Part shown: positions 34,317 through 42,806 of the stretch, one piece after another
Numbering within the stretch: the first letter of the stretch is position 1
Layout of the letters: each line of letters opens with the position of its first letter
Source: CAYVQU01 sp964453155
Lineage (GTDB): Bacteria > Chloroflexota > Anaerolineae > Anaerolineales > UBA11858
DNA: 52,107 nucleotides
Direction of reading: 5' to 3'
Assembly: GCA_964453155.1 (NCBI GenBank)
Contig: CAYVQU010000014.1
Location: forward strand, 1-52,107
Made by a program: the position numbers and the translations under genes
The notes under the pieces: model-generated
Seen by the model: only the letters and a program-made list of their open reading frames with translations
Database searches by the model: none
What the model was told of the DNA's origin: nothing

Positions 34317-35228
34317 TTAGGCTCCTAAATAGGCCAGCAATGGTGTGAGCGTCAATGGGCTGAGTAATGTGGATGTAAAAACTACCGAGGTCACAAAAGC
34401 TGGTTCAGTATCAAACTCGGTTGCCAGCACTGTAGCCAAAACCGCAGTGGGAGTTGCCGCTTCGATGACTCCGGCTTGATAAGCAACCCCTTCTAGCCCA
34501 AAAACTAATCCTAAAACCAAACCTAACGCGGCTCCGCCAATTAAGCGCATCCCATTGGCTAAAACCAGAGCTGGAATGTTTTGGGTGCGTTGGTTTTGCT
34601 GTAATTGTAAACCAAGTAAGACCAGCATCGCGGGGATTGCAGCCCCCGCCAGGGTGGTGGTTGTCCGTTCGAGGGCCACCGGGAGCTGCCAGCCCGTTGC
34701 AATGAATCCAAAGGCAAATATGACGGCATAAATGGCTGGAACCTGAAATAATTTTACCAATGATTGTTTCAGGCTGGCTTTCCCTAGCGATGCAATACCG
34801 ACGCCAATCGAATAGGTCATTAACGCGGTGCTGACAAAGAAAATGCTGGCTTGGGCTAATCCAGCTTCGCCGAAAGCAAATAAATTTAAGGAGAGACCAA
34901 AATTACCCGCATTCATCGACATTGTGCATAAGACCACAGCAGCCAGCATTGTGCGAGTCAATTTCAGCATCTTGCCCAGCAGAAATGTGATTGTACCAAC
35001 GCTGACAACGATTGCGATGGTGAACCCCATCATGCGAAACAAATCGGCACTGTTTAACCGACTGGTGGTCAACAAATTAAACAGCAGGCAGGGACTAAAG
35101 ACGTAGAAAATTACTCGGGATAAGGATTTGGCCTGAACTTGGAGATATTTGCCACATAGATAGCCAATTCCAGCCATCAGTAAGATTGGAAGCAGGTTGT
35201 TAATGAATAAGCTGGCGAGATTGTTCAA
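34317..35228 (-). CDS. AEC-family transporter
   Basis: The auxin efflux carrier (AEC) family includes malate and other organic-anion transporters. The 303-aa protein is almost wholly hydrophobic, with about ten membrane helices and an inverted half-repeat. LFINNLLPILLMAGIGYLCGKYL is the typical N-terminus. AGAAIPAMLVLLGLQL and EAATPTAVLATVLATEF are the conserved crossing segments. The substrate is unassigned. It is first of a run with the gluzincin and acylphosphatase genes. Confidence 0.9.
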   Translation of the reverse strand: MNNLASLFINNLLPILLMAGIGYLCGKYLQVQAKSLSRVIFYVFSPCLLFNLLTTSRLNSADLFRMMGFTIAIVVSVGTITFLLGKMLKLTRTMLAAVVLCTMSMNAGNFGLSLNLFAFGEAGLAQASIFFVSTALMTYSIGVGIASLGKASLKQSLVKLFQVPAIYAVIFAFGFIATGWQLPVALERTTTTLAGAAIPAMLVLLGLQLQQNQRTQNIPALVLANGMRLIGGAALGLVLGLVFGLEGVAYQAGVIEAATPTAVLATVLATEFDTEPAFVTSVVFTSTLLSPLTLTPLLAYLGA

Positions 35229-35281
35229 TTGTAATGTCCTGGTCTAAGTGCTGGGTTTGTTAAATCGTCAAACATTTCCAC

Positions 35282-35349
35282 AATACCCCAGGGGTTTCAA
35301 AATGATCACGCCAAATGGAAAGGCATCACCTGAAAACCCCTGGGGTATT
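35282..35349. repeat. 16-bp inverted repeat around a 36-base loop
   Basis: AATACCCCAGGGGTTT (35282-35297) is the perfect complement of AAACCCCTGGGGTATT (35334-35349). Each arm is itself palindromic at its centre (CCCCAGGGG). It lies between the HEAT gene stop and the AEC gene promoter side; there is no T-run or target duplication. Confidence 0.75.
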
Positions 35350-35361
35350 AATTTTCCTCGA

Positions 35362-36342
35362 TCAAGATTCAAAATCCAAGTCGTTGTCTAGATCAAGATC
35401 GTCATAAAGGCCAATGCTTTCGTTGAAGATTAAGTTATCCAGGGCGGCTTCGATAGTTTCGGCTTCATCGTCGTCTTCGATTTCGTTCAGTAAACTATCA
35501 AAGACTTCTTGGAGACCTTCGCCTCCGATCTGAGAAAGGGACCAAACGGCGGCTGTGCGAATAACCCCATCCACATCCTCTAGTAATTCTAAAAGTCGAG
35601 GTTTGGCCGCAACTATTCCTAACTCGCCGGCTGCGCGCACCGCTTCAAATCGAATTTCTTCCTGATCAGCATCCAGCATGGCCACAATATCAGATTGCCA
35701 GCGTTGGTCACAGGACCGCCCCATCGCAAATAAGGCACTAACTTTCCACTCAGTTGCATTTTCGGCAAACGCGGCGGCGATTAAGTTTGGGATTTCAGGA
35801 TGGCTGGAGAATCCCAATGATTCTAATGCCCGGCGGCGAACGAGCGTGGTTTCGGTTTTTCGAGTAGCCAAGTGGAGCTTTTGGGTGATACCCTCCAAAA
35901 TTTCAGGGGGAAGTTCTTCAATTTCGCCCTGGTAAACATATTTCCCCAACGAAACGGCCGCGACAGCCCGTAAATCCTCGTTTTCGTCATTTTGAAGAAG
36001 ATCAAGGTAAACGGGGATTAGATCTTCAACTTCATATTCTTGCAAAGCTCGTAGCGCTAAGAACCGAACCACTTGATCAGAGTCTTCTAGCCCTAAACGA
36101 CAAATTGGTTCGAAATTGAGGAGATAATCTCCCTGGAACATCTGCTCCATATCCTCGAGCATTGCCTGCCGCCGCCAGGAGGGGATCTCCGGCCAAATTT
36201 CGATCAGTTGAGCCAATTCTTCGCCAAAGATGTCCGATAAGCGGTAGAGATACCGGGGATTTAGCGAAGTATCTGGGTTTAATAAGGCGGCAACGACCTC
36301 TTCAAAGGGGGCCTCCTCAGATGTAGGAATTTCGTCGATCAT
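35362..36342 (-). CDS. HEAT-repeat protein
   Basis: The 326-aa chain is alpha-helical, with recurring HEAT-type units of about 30 residues (DSDQVVRFLALRALQEY, EDLRAVAAVSLGKYV, TLVRRRALESLGFS, EWKVSALFAMGRS, EEIRFEAVRAAGELG, GVIRTAAVWSLSQIG). HEAT repeats form protein-binding superhelices. The C-terminal 25 residues are strongly acidic (DDLDLDNDLDFES). The ATG overlaps the rseP stop by four bases (ATGA), so both are translated together. It may be an adaptor for the protease, but this is inference. Confidence 0.87.
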   Translation of the reverse strand: MIDEIPTSEEAPFEEVVAALLNPDTSLNPRYLYRLSDIFGEELAQLIEIWPEIPSWRRQAMLEDMEQMFQGDYLLNFEPICRLGLEDSDQVVRFLALRALQEYEVEDLIPVYLDLLQNDENEDLRAVAAVSLGKYVYQGEIEELPPEILEGITQKLHLATRKTETTLVRRRALESLGFSSHPEIPNLIAAAFAENATEWKVSALFAMGRSCDQRWQSDIVAMLDADQEEIRFEAVRAAGELGIVAAKPRLLELLEDVDGVIRTAAVWSLSQIGGEGLQEVFDSLLNEIEDDDEAETIEAALDNLIFNESIGLYDDLDLDNDLDFES

Positions 36343-37625
36343 GGTAATTGCACCGGGTTGGCAAAATCAAGGTAATTGATATAGAAGAACAATAGGATCA
36401 TCAGCATAAAGCTGATCGCGTTGATCATATTTTGGGCCTGCATCGGAATGCGGCGGCGGAAAATAATCTCCGGTAACGTGAAAAGAATGCGACCCCCATC
36501 TAAAGCCGGGATTGGGAGCAGGTTCAGTACACCTAGAGAGATCGTAATGGTCGTGAAAAACCAGATGGTATTTAAACTCTGAGGGGCCCCGGGAATCAAT
36601 TCTCGTTCTTGGACATCTTGGTAGATATCATACATCCCTTTATAACCTACTGGACGGGCTTCTTCGGGTGAAATTGCCCCGCGCACCACTTGGGCAGGGA
36701 GAGTGACGAGGGCCATAGCATGATTAGCTGTCGAGATGGCGCCCATGGGTATTGCTGCCAGCCAGCTAATTGGTTCGGTGGGATTGCCCATGACGATGCC
36801 AATGGCACCTTCTCCTGCCGGTGGATTTTCTCGAGGAATGATGACACTCGCGATGGTTTCTGTGTCGCGTTGATAGGTGAGTGATATCTCTTCTCCCAGT
36901 TTAGCGTAAATCGCATCATGTAATACGATCATGCTATCCACGGGTTGGCCATCGATATCGAGAATGACATCGTCTACTTGTAATCCAGCCGCCGCGGCTG
37001 GAGAATTATCAGCCACCTCTGCGATCAAGACTACACTGGGGTCAGCTACCCCTAATTGGCTGATGATGATGGCATACAAAATGACAGCTAAAGCCAGATT
37101 AAATAATGGCCCCATGGCGTAAATGGCGACCCGTTTCCAGGGCGAGGCAACAGCTAAACCATCTGGCACGCTTAAATCACCTTCACCGCGAATTTTGACA
37201 AACCCGCCCAGGGGCAGCCAATTGAAACTGAATAAGGTTCCCAAATTGACCGCGGTTAATTCCCCATGGATGCGAATACCTTCGGCGACAAAATCTTGTT
37301 TGGGAGTGCGTTCGTAATCAACTGGCGGCAATACCCGTAATTTCTTTAATTTGTACTGATCATCATCTTGTTCTGCCAAAGTTTCGACCCACATTCCAGC
37401 TTCTAAATCTTGCAAGGCTTTGATGCCAAAAGGAATCTTGATCACTGTACTTCCGACCTTAATCGTCCCTTTGAGACGGAATAAACGGGCCAACCGTGGT
37501 GGGAATCCGATACCAAATTCTTCCGAGTGAATTCTAAATAACCTGGCTCCCAGAAAATGCCCGATCTCGTGTAGAATGATCAGTGCTGAGATGACAACAA
37601 CTAATTGGATTACTGAATTATTCAT
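36339..37625 (-). CDS. rseP: Site-2 metalloprotease RseP/RasP-type
   Basis: M50 proteases cleave transmembrane segments of anti-sigma factors and signal peptides. Zinc ligands are H19 and H23 of HEIGH, and the LDGG motif near residue 380 gives the third. A PDZ domain (about 195-260, VADNSPAAAAGLQVDDVILDIDG) lies between. Compared with typical RseP there is an extra stretch of about 75 residues between GIGFPPRL and LPLGGFVK, rich in charged residues. It overlaps the HEAT-protein gene by four bases. Any dedicated substrate is not evident here. Confidence 0.9.
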   Translation of the reverse strand: MNNSVIQLVVVISALIILHEIGHFLGARLFRIHSEEFGIGFPPRLARLFRLKGTIKVGSTVIKIPFGIKALQDLEAGMWVETLAEQDDDQYKLKKLRVLPPVDYERTPKQDFVAEGIRIHGELTAVNLGTLFSFNWLPLGGFVKIRGEGDLSVPDGLAVASPWKRVAIYAMGPLFNLALAVILYAIIISQLGVADPSVVLIAEVADNSPAAAAGLQVDDVILDIDGQPVDSMIVLHDAIYAKLGEEISLTYQRDTETIASVIIPRENPPAGEGAIGIVMGNPTEPISWLAAIPMGAISTANHAMALVTLPAQVVRGAISPEEARPVGYKGMYDIYQDVQERELIPGAPQSLNTIWFFTTITISLGVLNLLPIPALDGGRILFTLPEIIFRRRIPMQAQNMINAISFMLMILLFFYINYLDFANPVQLP

Positions 37626-37998
37626 CTAAAACCTATAAGTTTTTCGAGATTGATTGTAATTGCGTTACGATCAAAAAAATCCCGGCAGTTTGCCAGGCGG
37701 ACTAAAAAATTGACGTGCCGATTATAACTTGTGATGACCGAAAGAGCCAGCCGAAGAGCGACTTGCTAGAGTGTTCTAACGTGGTTCTAACAACATTGAG
37801 ATCGAGGCAATCTCTTTGCTTCTCTGTCTCTTTCGGTTAGAATTTCAGCGATTAAGTGTGTGGTGGTTTGTCCTTTTTGAAAATATCGACTTGATTTACC
37901 ACCCCACGGCTTGAATGCTTGGCAGATTCCGGTTTGCGCTTGGGTTTATTTCAAGATCCTTTCTGGAATCTCCTTAATTTCTAACAGAGGAGTGAAAA
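37626..37998. other. 373-base spacer between rseP and galE
   Basis: No gene is seen. It contains an inverted pair ACCGAAAGAG (37737-37746) and CTCTTTCGGT (37828-37837) around an 81-base loop, and a TTCTAAC direct pair at about 37775-37791. Promoters for both divergent genes must lie here, but no good pair of hexamers was found. Confidence 0.6.
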
Positions 37999-39015
37999 AT
38001 GAAAACCGTTTTAGTAACTGGTGGGGCGGGGTTTATTGGTAGTCATGCTTGTGTGGCGTTGCTTCAAACTGGATATGAAGTGGTGGTGGTGGACAATTTA
38101 TCGAATGCGAAAGAAGATTCCCTGACACGGGTCGCTGAGATAACCGGGAAATCGGTTCAATTTCATAATGTCGATTTGCGTGATCGAGCCGCGCTGGAGG
38201 CTGTCTTTGCCGCAGCTTCAATAGATGCCGTTATCCACTTTGCGGGCCTAAAGGCTGTGGCTGAATCTGTTGGAATGCCGCTTGAGTATTTTCACAACAA
38301 TATCACGGGGACCGTAATCTTATTGCAAGTAATGGCCGCTCATGGCGTGAAAAATTTGGTGTTCAGTTCCTCGGCTACTGTTTATGGGGAACCCCACGCT
38401 GTGCCCATCACCGAAGATTTTCCTCTCAATCCACCGACGAATCCTTATGGCCGTACGAAATTGATGATCGAGGATATCCTCCGGGATTTGGCAATATCTG
38501 ATAATACCTGGAATATTGCCTTATTGCGCTATTTCAACCCCATTGGCGCCCATGAAAGCGGTCGGATTGGTGAAGATCCCAATGGTATTCCGAACAATCT
38601 CACCCCGTATGTTACCCAAGTCGCGGTTGGGCGGCTACCGGCTGTTCAGGTCACCGGCGCCGATTATGATACGCCGGATGGCACCGGTATTCGGGACTAT
38701 ATTCATGTCGTAGATTTAGCCTTTGGACATGTAAAATCTTTAGAGAAACTGACAACTAACCCGGGAATTGTGACTTACAATTTAGGTACCGGCCAGGGAT
38801 ACTCCGTTTTTGAAGTTATCGCCGCATTTGAGAACGCGGTGGGTAAACCCATCCCTTACCAGGTGGTCGCGCGCCGCCCCGGCGATATCGCAACCAGCTA
38901 TGCTGATCCCACCAAAGCCGAAAAAGAATTGCATTGGAAAGCTACCCGGGATCTGGATACAATGTGTGTCGATGCCTGGCGGTGGCAATCCAATAACCCT
39001 AACGGGTATGTATAA
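37999..39015 (+). CDS. galE: UDP-glucose 4-epimerase
   Basis: GalE interconverts UDP-glucose and UDP-galactose. The NAD-binding loop is GGAGFIGSH at residues 8-16 and the catalytic pair is Y150-x3-K154 (NPYGRTK), with the Ser/Thr segment SSSATVYGEP before it. The YFNPIGAHESG and YDTPDGTGIRDYIHV segments are typical of GalE. The 338-aa length is standard. A GAGGAG ribosome site lies before the ATG. It is monocistronic. It could supply UDP-galactose for the glycan synthesis suggested elsewhere in the window. Confidence 0.95.
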   Translation: MKTVLVTGGAGFIGSHACVALLQTGYEVVVVDNLSNAKEDSLTRVAEITGKSVQFHNVDLRDRAALEAVFAAASIDAVIHFAGLKAVAESVGMPLEYFHNNITGTVILLQVMAAHGVKNLVFSSSATVYGEPHAVPITEDFPLNPPTNPYGRTKLMIEDILRDLAISDNTWNIALLRYFNPIGAHESGRIGEDPNGIPNNLTPYVTQVAVGRLPAVQVTGADYDTPDGTGIRDYIHVVDLAFGHVKSLEKLTTNPGIVTYNLGTGQGYSVFEVIAAFENAVGKPIPYQVVARRPGDIATSYADPTKAEKELHWKATRDLDTMCVDAWRWQSNNPNGYV

Positions 39016-39035
39016 ATAATCTTGTGGATGAAAAA

Positions 39036-39062
39036 AAATCCCCCAGCAAAACCGGGGGATTT
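39036..39062. terminator. Terminator hairpin downstream of galE
   Basis: AAATCCCCC pairs with GGGGGATTT around a nine-base loop. The T-run is stronger on the minus strand. Confidence 0.75.
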
Positions 39063-39133
39063 TGAATTTAGCGTTGATCCTGCATAAAAGTCGACTGTCA
39101 CTTGGATTGGAATTTACCGAAACATCTCATTTT

Positions 39134-39188
39134 AGCAGTTTTCGGAAATAATCATGAAATAGAATGCCTGCTGCAACCGAAAACTGCT
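39134..39188. repeat. 12-bp inverted repeat in the galE 3' region
   Basis: AGCAGTTTTCGG pairs perfectly with CCGAAAACTGCT across 31 bases. With the hairpin at 39192-39241 it forms two adjacent stems before the minus-strand gene's 3' end. Confidence 0.6.
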
Positions 39189-39191
39189 TAG

Positions 39192-39241
39192 GTGTGACGG
39201 TAGAACTGGTCAATTTTGTTTTCAGCTGCAAACCGTCACAC
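39192..39241. repeat. 9-bp inverted repeat next to the LCP-like gene
   Basis: GTGTGACGG pairs with CCGTCACAC around a 32-base loop and ends two bases before the stop codon of the minus-strand gene. Confidence 0.5.
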
Positions 39242-39243
39242 AC

Positions 39244-39975
39244 TTATTCTAAAGCAGCTTGGGCCCTAAGTGGAAATTCACACCGTAAACTACCGTGTTT
39301 GGTGGCTAATCTGGACCACATAGTGAGTAACATTTGGGGAGAAATATCCGTTTCAATATTTAAGTAAAACCCAAACCAAAGAGGGAGTTGGGTCTGCTGT
39401 TTGGCGGTGCTATTTACCGATTTACACCCAAAATCAAATAACTCTGAAAGTTGGTAAAGACTGGTATGAGGGTTTTCGTTCCACCAAGGAATATCAGCAA
39501 AATTGGGAACATTATTAGAAGAGATCGCGGCATTATTCGTTACTACGATGTCTAAAAACTGATTGGTATCATTTTCATCTAAAATAATGTATCCATTCCA
39601 CCAGGTATTGACCGCCTTCATTTGATCCCAGAAATCGTTCCCCGGTTTATTATCCGCACTTAATTTAAAACTATTTGCCAGAGTGGTATTAAATTGAGCA
39701 TGATTTCTAGTTACGCTTGGGAAAATTGGAAGAAAATCAACTCGATCTGAATCGACATAGGTCGCGACTAGCCAGATTCCCTTCAAGGCATTTTTGACAT
39801 TACCGTGGTCGGCTACTGAAATAATGAGGTAGTTATTTTGATTTTCCGGTTGATCAGTAAATGGAAAATCGTAGGCCGCAGCTTTCACGATTTCATGCTT
39901 TGCGCCCGAACTGAAACCAGTGAAGAGCGCCAAACCAAACAAAATAAACAGGCGAATAACGCGGTAAATCGTCAT
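39244..39975 (-). CDS. Secreted protein, possibly divergent LCP-like
   Basis: A signal peptide (about 1-32) precedes a 210-residue extracellular domain. The segment NNYLIISVADHG, then LKGIWLVATYVDSDRVDFLPIFP, resembles the opening of LytR-CpsA-Psr proteins (ligases that attach glycopolymers to peptidoglycan), but the LCP arginine and aspartate motifs are not clear, so I would not assign activity. It has two cysteines (about 187 and 231) that could form a disulfide. The ATG overlaps the previous gene's stop by four bases, making it the last member of the six-gene ftsZ run. Confidence 0.6.
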   Translation of the reverse strand: MTIYRVIRLFILFGLALFTGFSSGAKHEIVKAAAYDFPFTDQPENQNNYLIISVADHGNVKNALKGIWLVATYVDSDRVDFLPIFPSVTRNHAQFNTTLANSFKLSADNKPGNDFWDQMKAVNTWWNGYIILDENDTNQFLDIVVTNNAAISSNNVPNFADIPWWNENPHTSLYQLSELFDFGCKSVNSTAKQQTQLPLWFGFYLNIETDISPQMLLTMWSRLATKHGSLRCEFPLRAQAALE

Positions 39976-41057
39976 GGCTTAAGTCCTGGTTTGAATTGAA
40001 TACTTCTTATTGTTTTCAGATAGAAAGTGACCGAATGCTGGCTGTATTCATAAGCGATAATTTCGCGCAAGCTATCAATTCCGGGGTGAAGTTCTTGGTG
40101 AGACTGGATGAGGGCATTCTGGCCATCATTATGATCACTGGCATTCAGGCTTTCGAAAATAGCGATCCCAATGTATAGCTGCGATCGCATCATTAAGTAT
40201 GCCTGTTTGAGCCAAATCGCTTGCTCTTGGGGGCTGGTGATTTGATTTTCATCCCACGAGAACGCGGTAACCCAAATCAATCCTTGGGTGTGATTATTGG
40301 CCAGCATCACGCTCCGGATGGCCTCATAGTGACGAATCGCAGGATCCTCGAAACTCTCGGGAACCTGAGTGGGGTCACTGCTAATTCCGATTAACCGCAG
40401 ACCAATAATGGGCGTTATCTCAGCTGCTCCAGCCGCATACATTTTTTCAAGGAAAACTAAATCGCGAATATCAACGTTCGTTTCAGGCAGTCCTGGCGTT
40501 AATCCCCCACTAACCATAATGATCCCGGGATAGTGTGTGAGACTTTTATGATGGATGGTTTTAAGTAAATCCACATAGGCTTGTGGATTTGGATTTGCCC
40601 GCCATCCGGTTGTAGTGTTGGGTCCCGGAAATACTTCAACGGCTAAAATATTTTGAGGATAACGCGCGATGAGTTGAGAAATGACCCTGCTGGTTAATTC
40701 TGGGTCTGGTCCGGCCGCTGTGAGCGCCCAATCAGGGGGATTGGTTATGGAGATCAAGATCGAGATTTCCTGGCCCTGAACCAACTGGACTGCTCTATCT
40801 AAACTGGTCCACGATATGTTCGTATCTGGTCGCGGTGAGAAAGCGGCCCAATCAAAATCGATGGCAATCCAATCTAAATCGATATTGCCAGCAGTCTGAA
40901 TTGCGATTTCAGTTTGGGGGTTAGCTAATTGAAGCCTGGATCCGTATCCAAATCGTGGCGACCCTGGCGTTCCGCTGACTGCATTGGCCGTGACTGGTTT
41001 GAAAAATAAACCAACCCCGATCAATAACCCCAGTGTGCAAAACAAAAATTTTCGCAT
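39972..41057 (-). CDS. Secreted TIM-barrel glycosidase-like protein lacking both catalytic glutamates
   Basis: A signal peptide (about 1-26) precedes a TIM-barrel like that of clan-A glycosidases (GH39/GH5-like): WIAIDFDWAAFSP early, ISILISITNPPDW, then EVFPGPNTTTGW at 141-152 and YVDLLKTIH. In active enzymes the acid/base lies in NEPN; here the position reads P144-G145-P146-N147, so the Glu is Gly. The nucleophile position in a typical WVTEFGW strand is A265 (WVTAFSW, 262-268). The fold seems kept and the chemistry lost, as expected for a carbohydrate-binding or scaffolding pseudoenzyme. It is close behind ftsZ and two small genes and overlaps the next gene by ATGA. Confidence 0.72.
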   Translation of the reverse strand: MRKFLFCTLGLLIGVGLFFKPVTANAVSGTPGSPRFGYGSRLQLANPQTEIAIQTAGNIDLDWIAIDFDWAAFSPRPDTNISWTSLDRAVQLVQGQEISILISITNPPDWALTAAGPDPELTSRVISQLIARYPQNILAVEVFPGPNTTTGWRANPNPQAYVDLLKTIHHKSLTHYPGIIMVSGGLTPGLPETNVDIRDLVFLEKMYAAGAAEITPIIGLRLIGISSDPTQVPESFEDPAIRHYEAIRSVMLANNHTQGLIWVTAFSWDENQITSPQEQAIWLKQAYLMMRSQLYIGIAIFESLNASDHNDGQNALIQSHQELHPGIDSLREIIAYEYSQHSVTFYLKTIRSIQFKPGLKP

Positions 41058-41063
41058 GATCTA

Positions 41064-41276
41064 TTAGAGTAAATTACTCAACATTCCTAAAAAGTATCCC
41101 AAAACCAAACCTGCAAAAACGCTGCCACTGGTGGCAATTAATGCCGGTTTGGAAAATTCTTGTTTCAGGTAACTATGGACGTAGGGCACCAGGAAACGAA
41201 CGATGCGAGAATTTTGCATCAACGGGATTACCAAATGCCAAAACCCGATTTCAATTTGTTGAATATACTTCTTCAT
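41064..41276 (-). CDS. Small 70-aa protein with C-terminal membrane helix
   Basis: I do not recognise this protein. It starts at ATG 41276, four bases after the stop of the 84-aa gene, with no clear ribosome site. Residues about 1-40 are amphipathic (IEIGFWHLVIPLMQNSRIVRFLVPYVHSYL), and residues about 46-68 form a Gly-rich membrane helix (VFAGLVLGYFLGMLSNLL). A longer reading from 41327 is less likely because it would overlap the upstream gene. Its position directly after ftsZ suggests a membrane partner in division, which is inference. Confidence 0.65.
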   Translation of the reverse strand: MKKYIQQIEIGFWHLVIPLMQNSRIVRFLVPYVHSYLKQEFSKPALIATSGSVFAGLVLGYFLGMLSNLL

Positions 41277-41280
41277 AGTT

Positions 41281-41535
41281 TTATTTTGAGGTGGTGATTT
41301 TGATAATTCGGCCGCGGGGAGTAGCAACTACTCGGACCCAGCGGTGGATAACCTGTCCACCCGGTCCAGATACGGTTTTTTTATACGTCAATAAATAATT
41401 GCGTTTATCCGGGTGAATTTTTTCACGTTGTTCTTTCGACAATGGTTGCTTCCGCACTTTAGGTTTGATCCGGCGGAAAGCGGGAAAACGGTGTCGAATT
41501 TTTTGCGTGATCTTGTCTACAAGTTCGGGATCCAT
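41281..41535 (-). CDS. Small basic 84-aa protein of unknown function
   Basis: I do not recognise this protein. It is strongly basic (Lys/Arg-rich: IRHRFPAFRRIKPKVRKQPLSK and RWVRVVATPRGRIIKITTSK), with no signal or membrane segment. The C-terminal half looks like a beta-strand-rich module. It starts five bases after the ftsZ stop and is followed four bases later by the 70-aa gene, so all are co-translated. Nucleic-acid or FtsZ binding is possible given the charge, but nothing proves it. Confidence 0.7.
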   Translation of the reverse strand: MDPELVDKITQKIRHRFPAFRRIKPKVRKQPLSKEQREKIHPDKRNYLLTYKKTVSGPGGQVIHRWVRVVATPRGRIIKITTSK

Positions 41536-41540
41536 GATTA

Positions 41541-42764
41541 TTACCCGGCTGTCTGGAGTTTACGGCGTAAAAAAGTAGGAACATCCAGGTCGTTTGAGGC
41601 GATAAGTTGTAATGGCCGAGTCACCGGACGTAGAACGGGTTCTGTTTGATGAATTTCTGCTTCAACTTCGATCGGGACTTCTTTTACTTGCGGTTTTGTC
41701 TCGGGTTTCATCTTCCCGATATTCTCAGCCCCGGGTAGAACTTCCTCCAGCGTTTGGGCTCCTAAACCGGTAATGACCAAATTGACCTGAACCCGACCTT
41801 CCATATGTTCCTTGATGGTGGTTCCCAGTACTACTTCGGCCTGATTATGGGTTTGTTCTTGGAGAAAATTCAAGGTCGAACAAATATCTCCGATTTCCAA
41901 ATCGGTGTTGGAGGTAAAGTTAGCGATGACTCCGGCAGCATTCGCTAATGCGACCTCCCCCAAAAGGGGGTGGTTTAAGGCCTGTTTGACGGCCTTCATC
42001 GCCCGGCCATCACCATTCCCATGGCCGATTGCCATCAAGGCCCCCCCACCCAACGACATTAATCGTCGAATGTGGGCAAAGTCGACATTGATTGTGCCTG
42101 GTTCGGTGATCAACTCGGTGATGCTTTGTACTGCCTGGCGGAGAACATCGTCTGCTAGGCGAAAAGCAGTATCCAAAGGCAGGTGCTGCGGCGCCACAAA
42201 CAATAACCGATCATTTGGAATTGTGATGAGGGTGTCGACGTGTTCGTGTAATTTGGCCAAACCCTCTTGGGCATTTTGCTGCCGTTGACCCATCTCAAAA
42301 TTGAAGGGGGTCGTTACCACCGCGATCGTTACTGCCCCAATTTTGCGAGCAATTTTGGCGGCTACCGGGATGGCTCCGGTACCGGTGCCCCCGCCCATCC
42401 CTGCTGTCAGGAAAATCATATCGGCACCCGCCATCGCCTCGGCTAATTCTTTCCAACTTTCTTCGGCTGCGACCTGTCCAATTTCGGGGCGGCCGCCCGC
42501 GCCCAAACCGCGGGTTTTATGAGGGCCAAGTTGGATCTTTACGGGTGCTTGGCTGCGTTCAAGAGCTTGATGATCGGTATTGGCGGTGATGAACTCCACG
42601 CCGCGCAATCCCAATTCCATCATTCGATCGACAGCGTTGCCACCCCCGCCCCCTAAACCGACCACCTTCAAAACCGGCATGTGAAAATCAGCAAACACTT
42701 CTGGCGATACGGAGTTGAAATTATTTGTATTCTCTAGGGCGATTTCAGGAGCAAAATTGAACAT
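41541..42764 (-). CDS. ftsZ: Cell-division GTPase FtsZ with altered T7 loop
   Basis: FtsZ polymerises into the division ring. The GTP-binding GGGTGTG is at 124-130 and the N-terminal Rossmann loop GLGGGGGNAVDRM at 37-49. The C-terminal conserved peptide (LDVPTFLRRK, 393-402) that binds membrane tethers is intact. The T7 loop, which supplies catalytic acids to the neighbouring subunit's GTP, reads N226-V-D228-F-A-H231: the first Asp is kept but the second (D212 of Escherichia coli) is His. GTPase activity or polymer turnover may therefore differ. ATG at 42764 has a TGAGGTG ribosome site. No ftsA, ftsQ or mur gene is adjacent; the neighbours are TIM-barrel and small proteins. Confidence 0.95.
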   Translation of the reverse strand: MFNFAPEIALENTNNFNSVSPEVFADFHMPVLKVVGLGGGGGNAVDRMMELGLRGVEFITANTDHQALERSQAPVKIQLGPHKTRGLGAGGRPEIGQVAAEESWKELAEAMAGADMIFLTAGMGGGTGTGAIPVAAKIARKIGAVTIAVVTTPFNFEMGQRQQNAQEGLAKLHEHVDTLITIPNDRLLFVAPQHLPLDTAFRLADDVLRQAVQSITELITEPGTINVDFAHIRRLMSLGGGALMAIGHGNGDGRAMKAVKQALNHPLLGEVALANAAGVIANFTSNTDLEIGDICSTLNFLQEQTHNQAEVVLGTTIKEHMEGRVQVNLVITGLGAQTLEEVLPGAENIGKMKPETKPQVKEVPIEVEAEIHQTEPVLRPVTRPLQLIASNDLDVPTFLRRKLQTAG

Positions 42765-42806
42765 TACACACCTCATGAATAATTGTGGTTTGGGGTTTCG
42801 CAGTGC

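Noticed and set aside
37710..37728. TTGACG and TATAAC upstream of galE as a promoter
   Set aside because: Spacing of seven bases is not workable.
39164..39367. 67-codon plus-strand frame across the 39.2 kb hairpins
   Set aside because: It runs from hairpin DNA into the antisense of a better supported secreted-protein gene and has no ribosome site.
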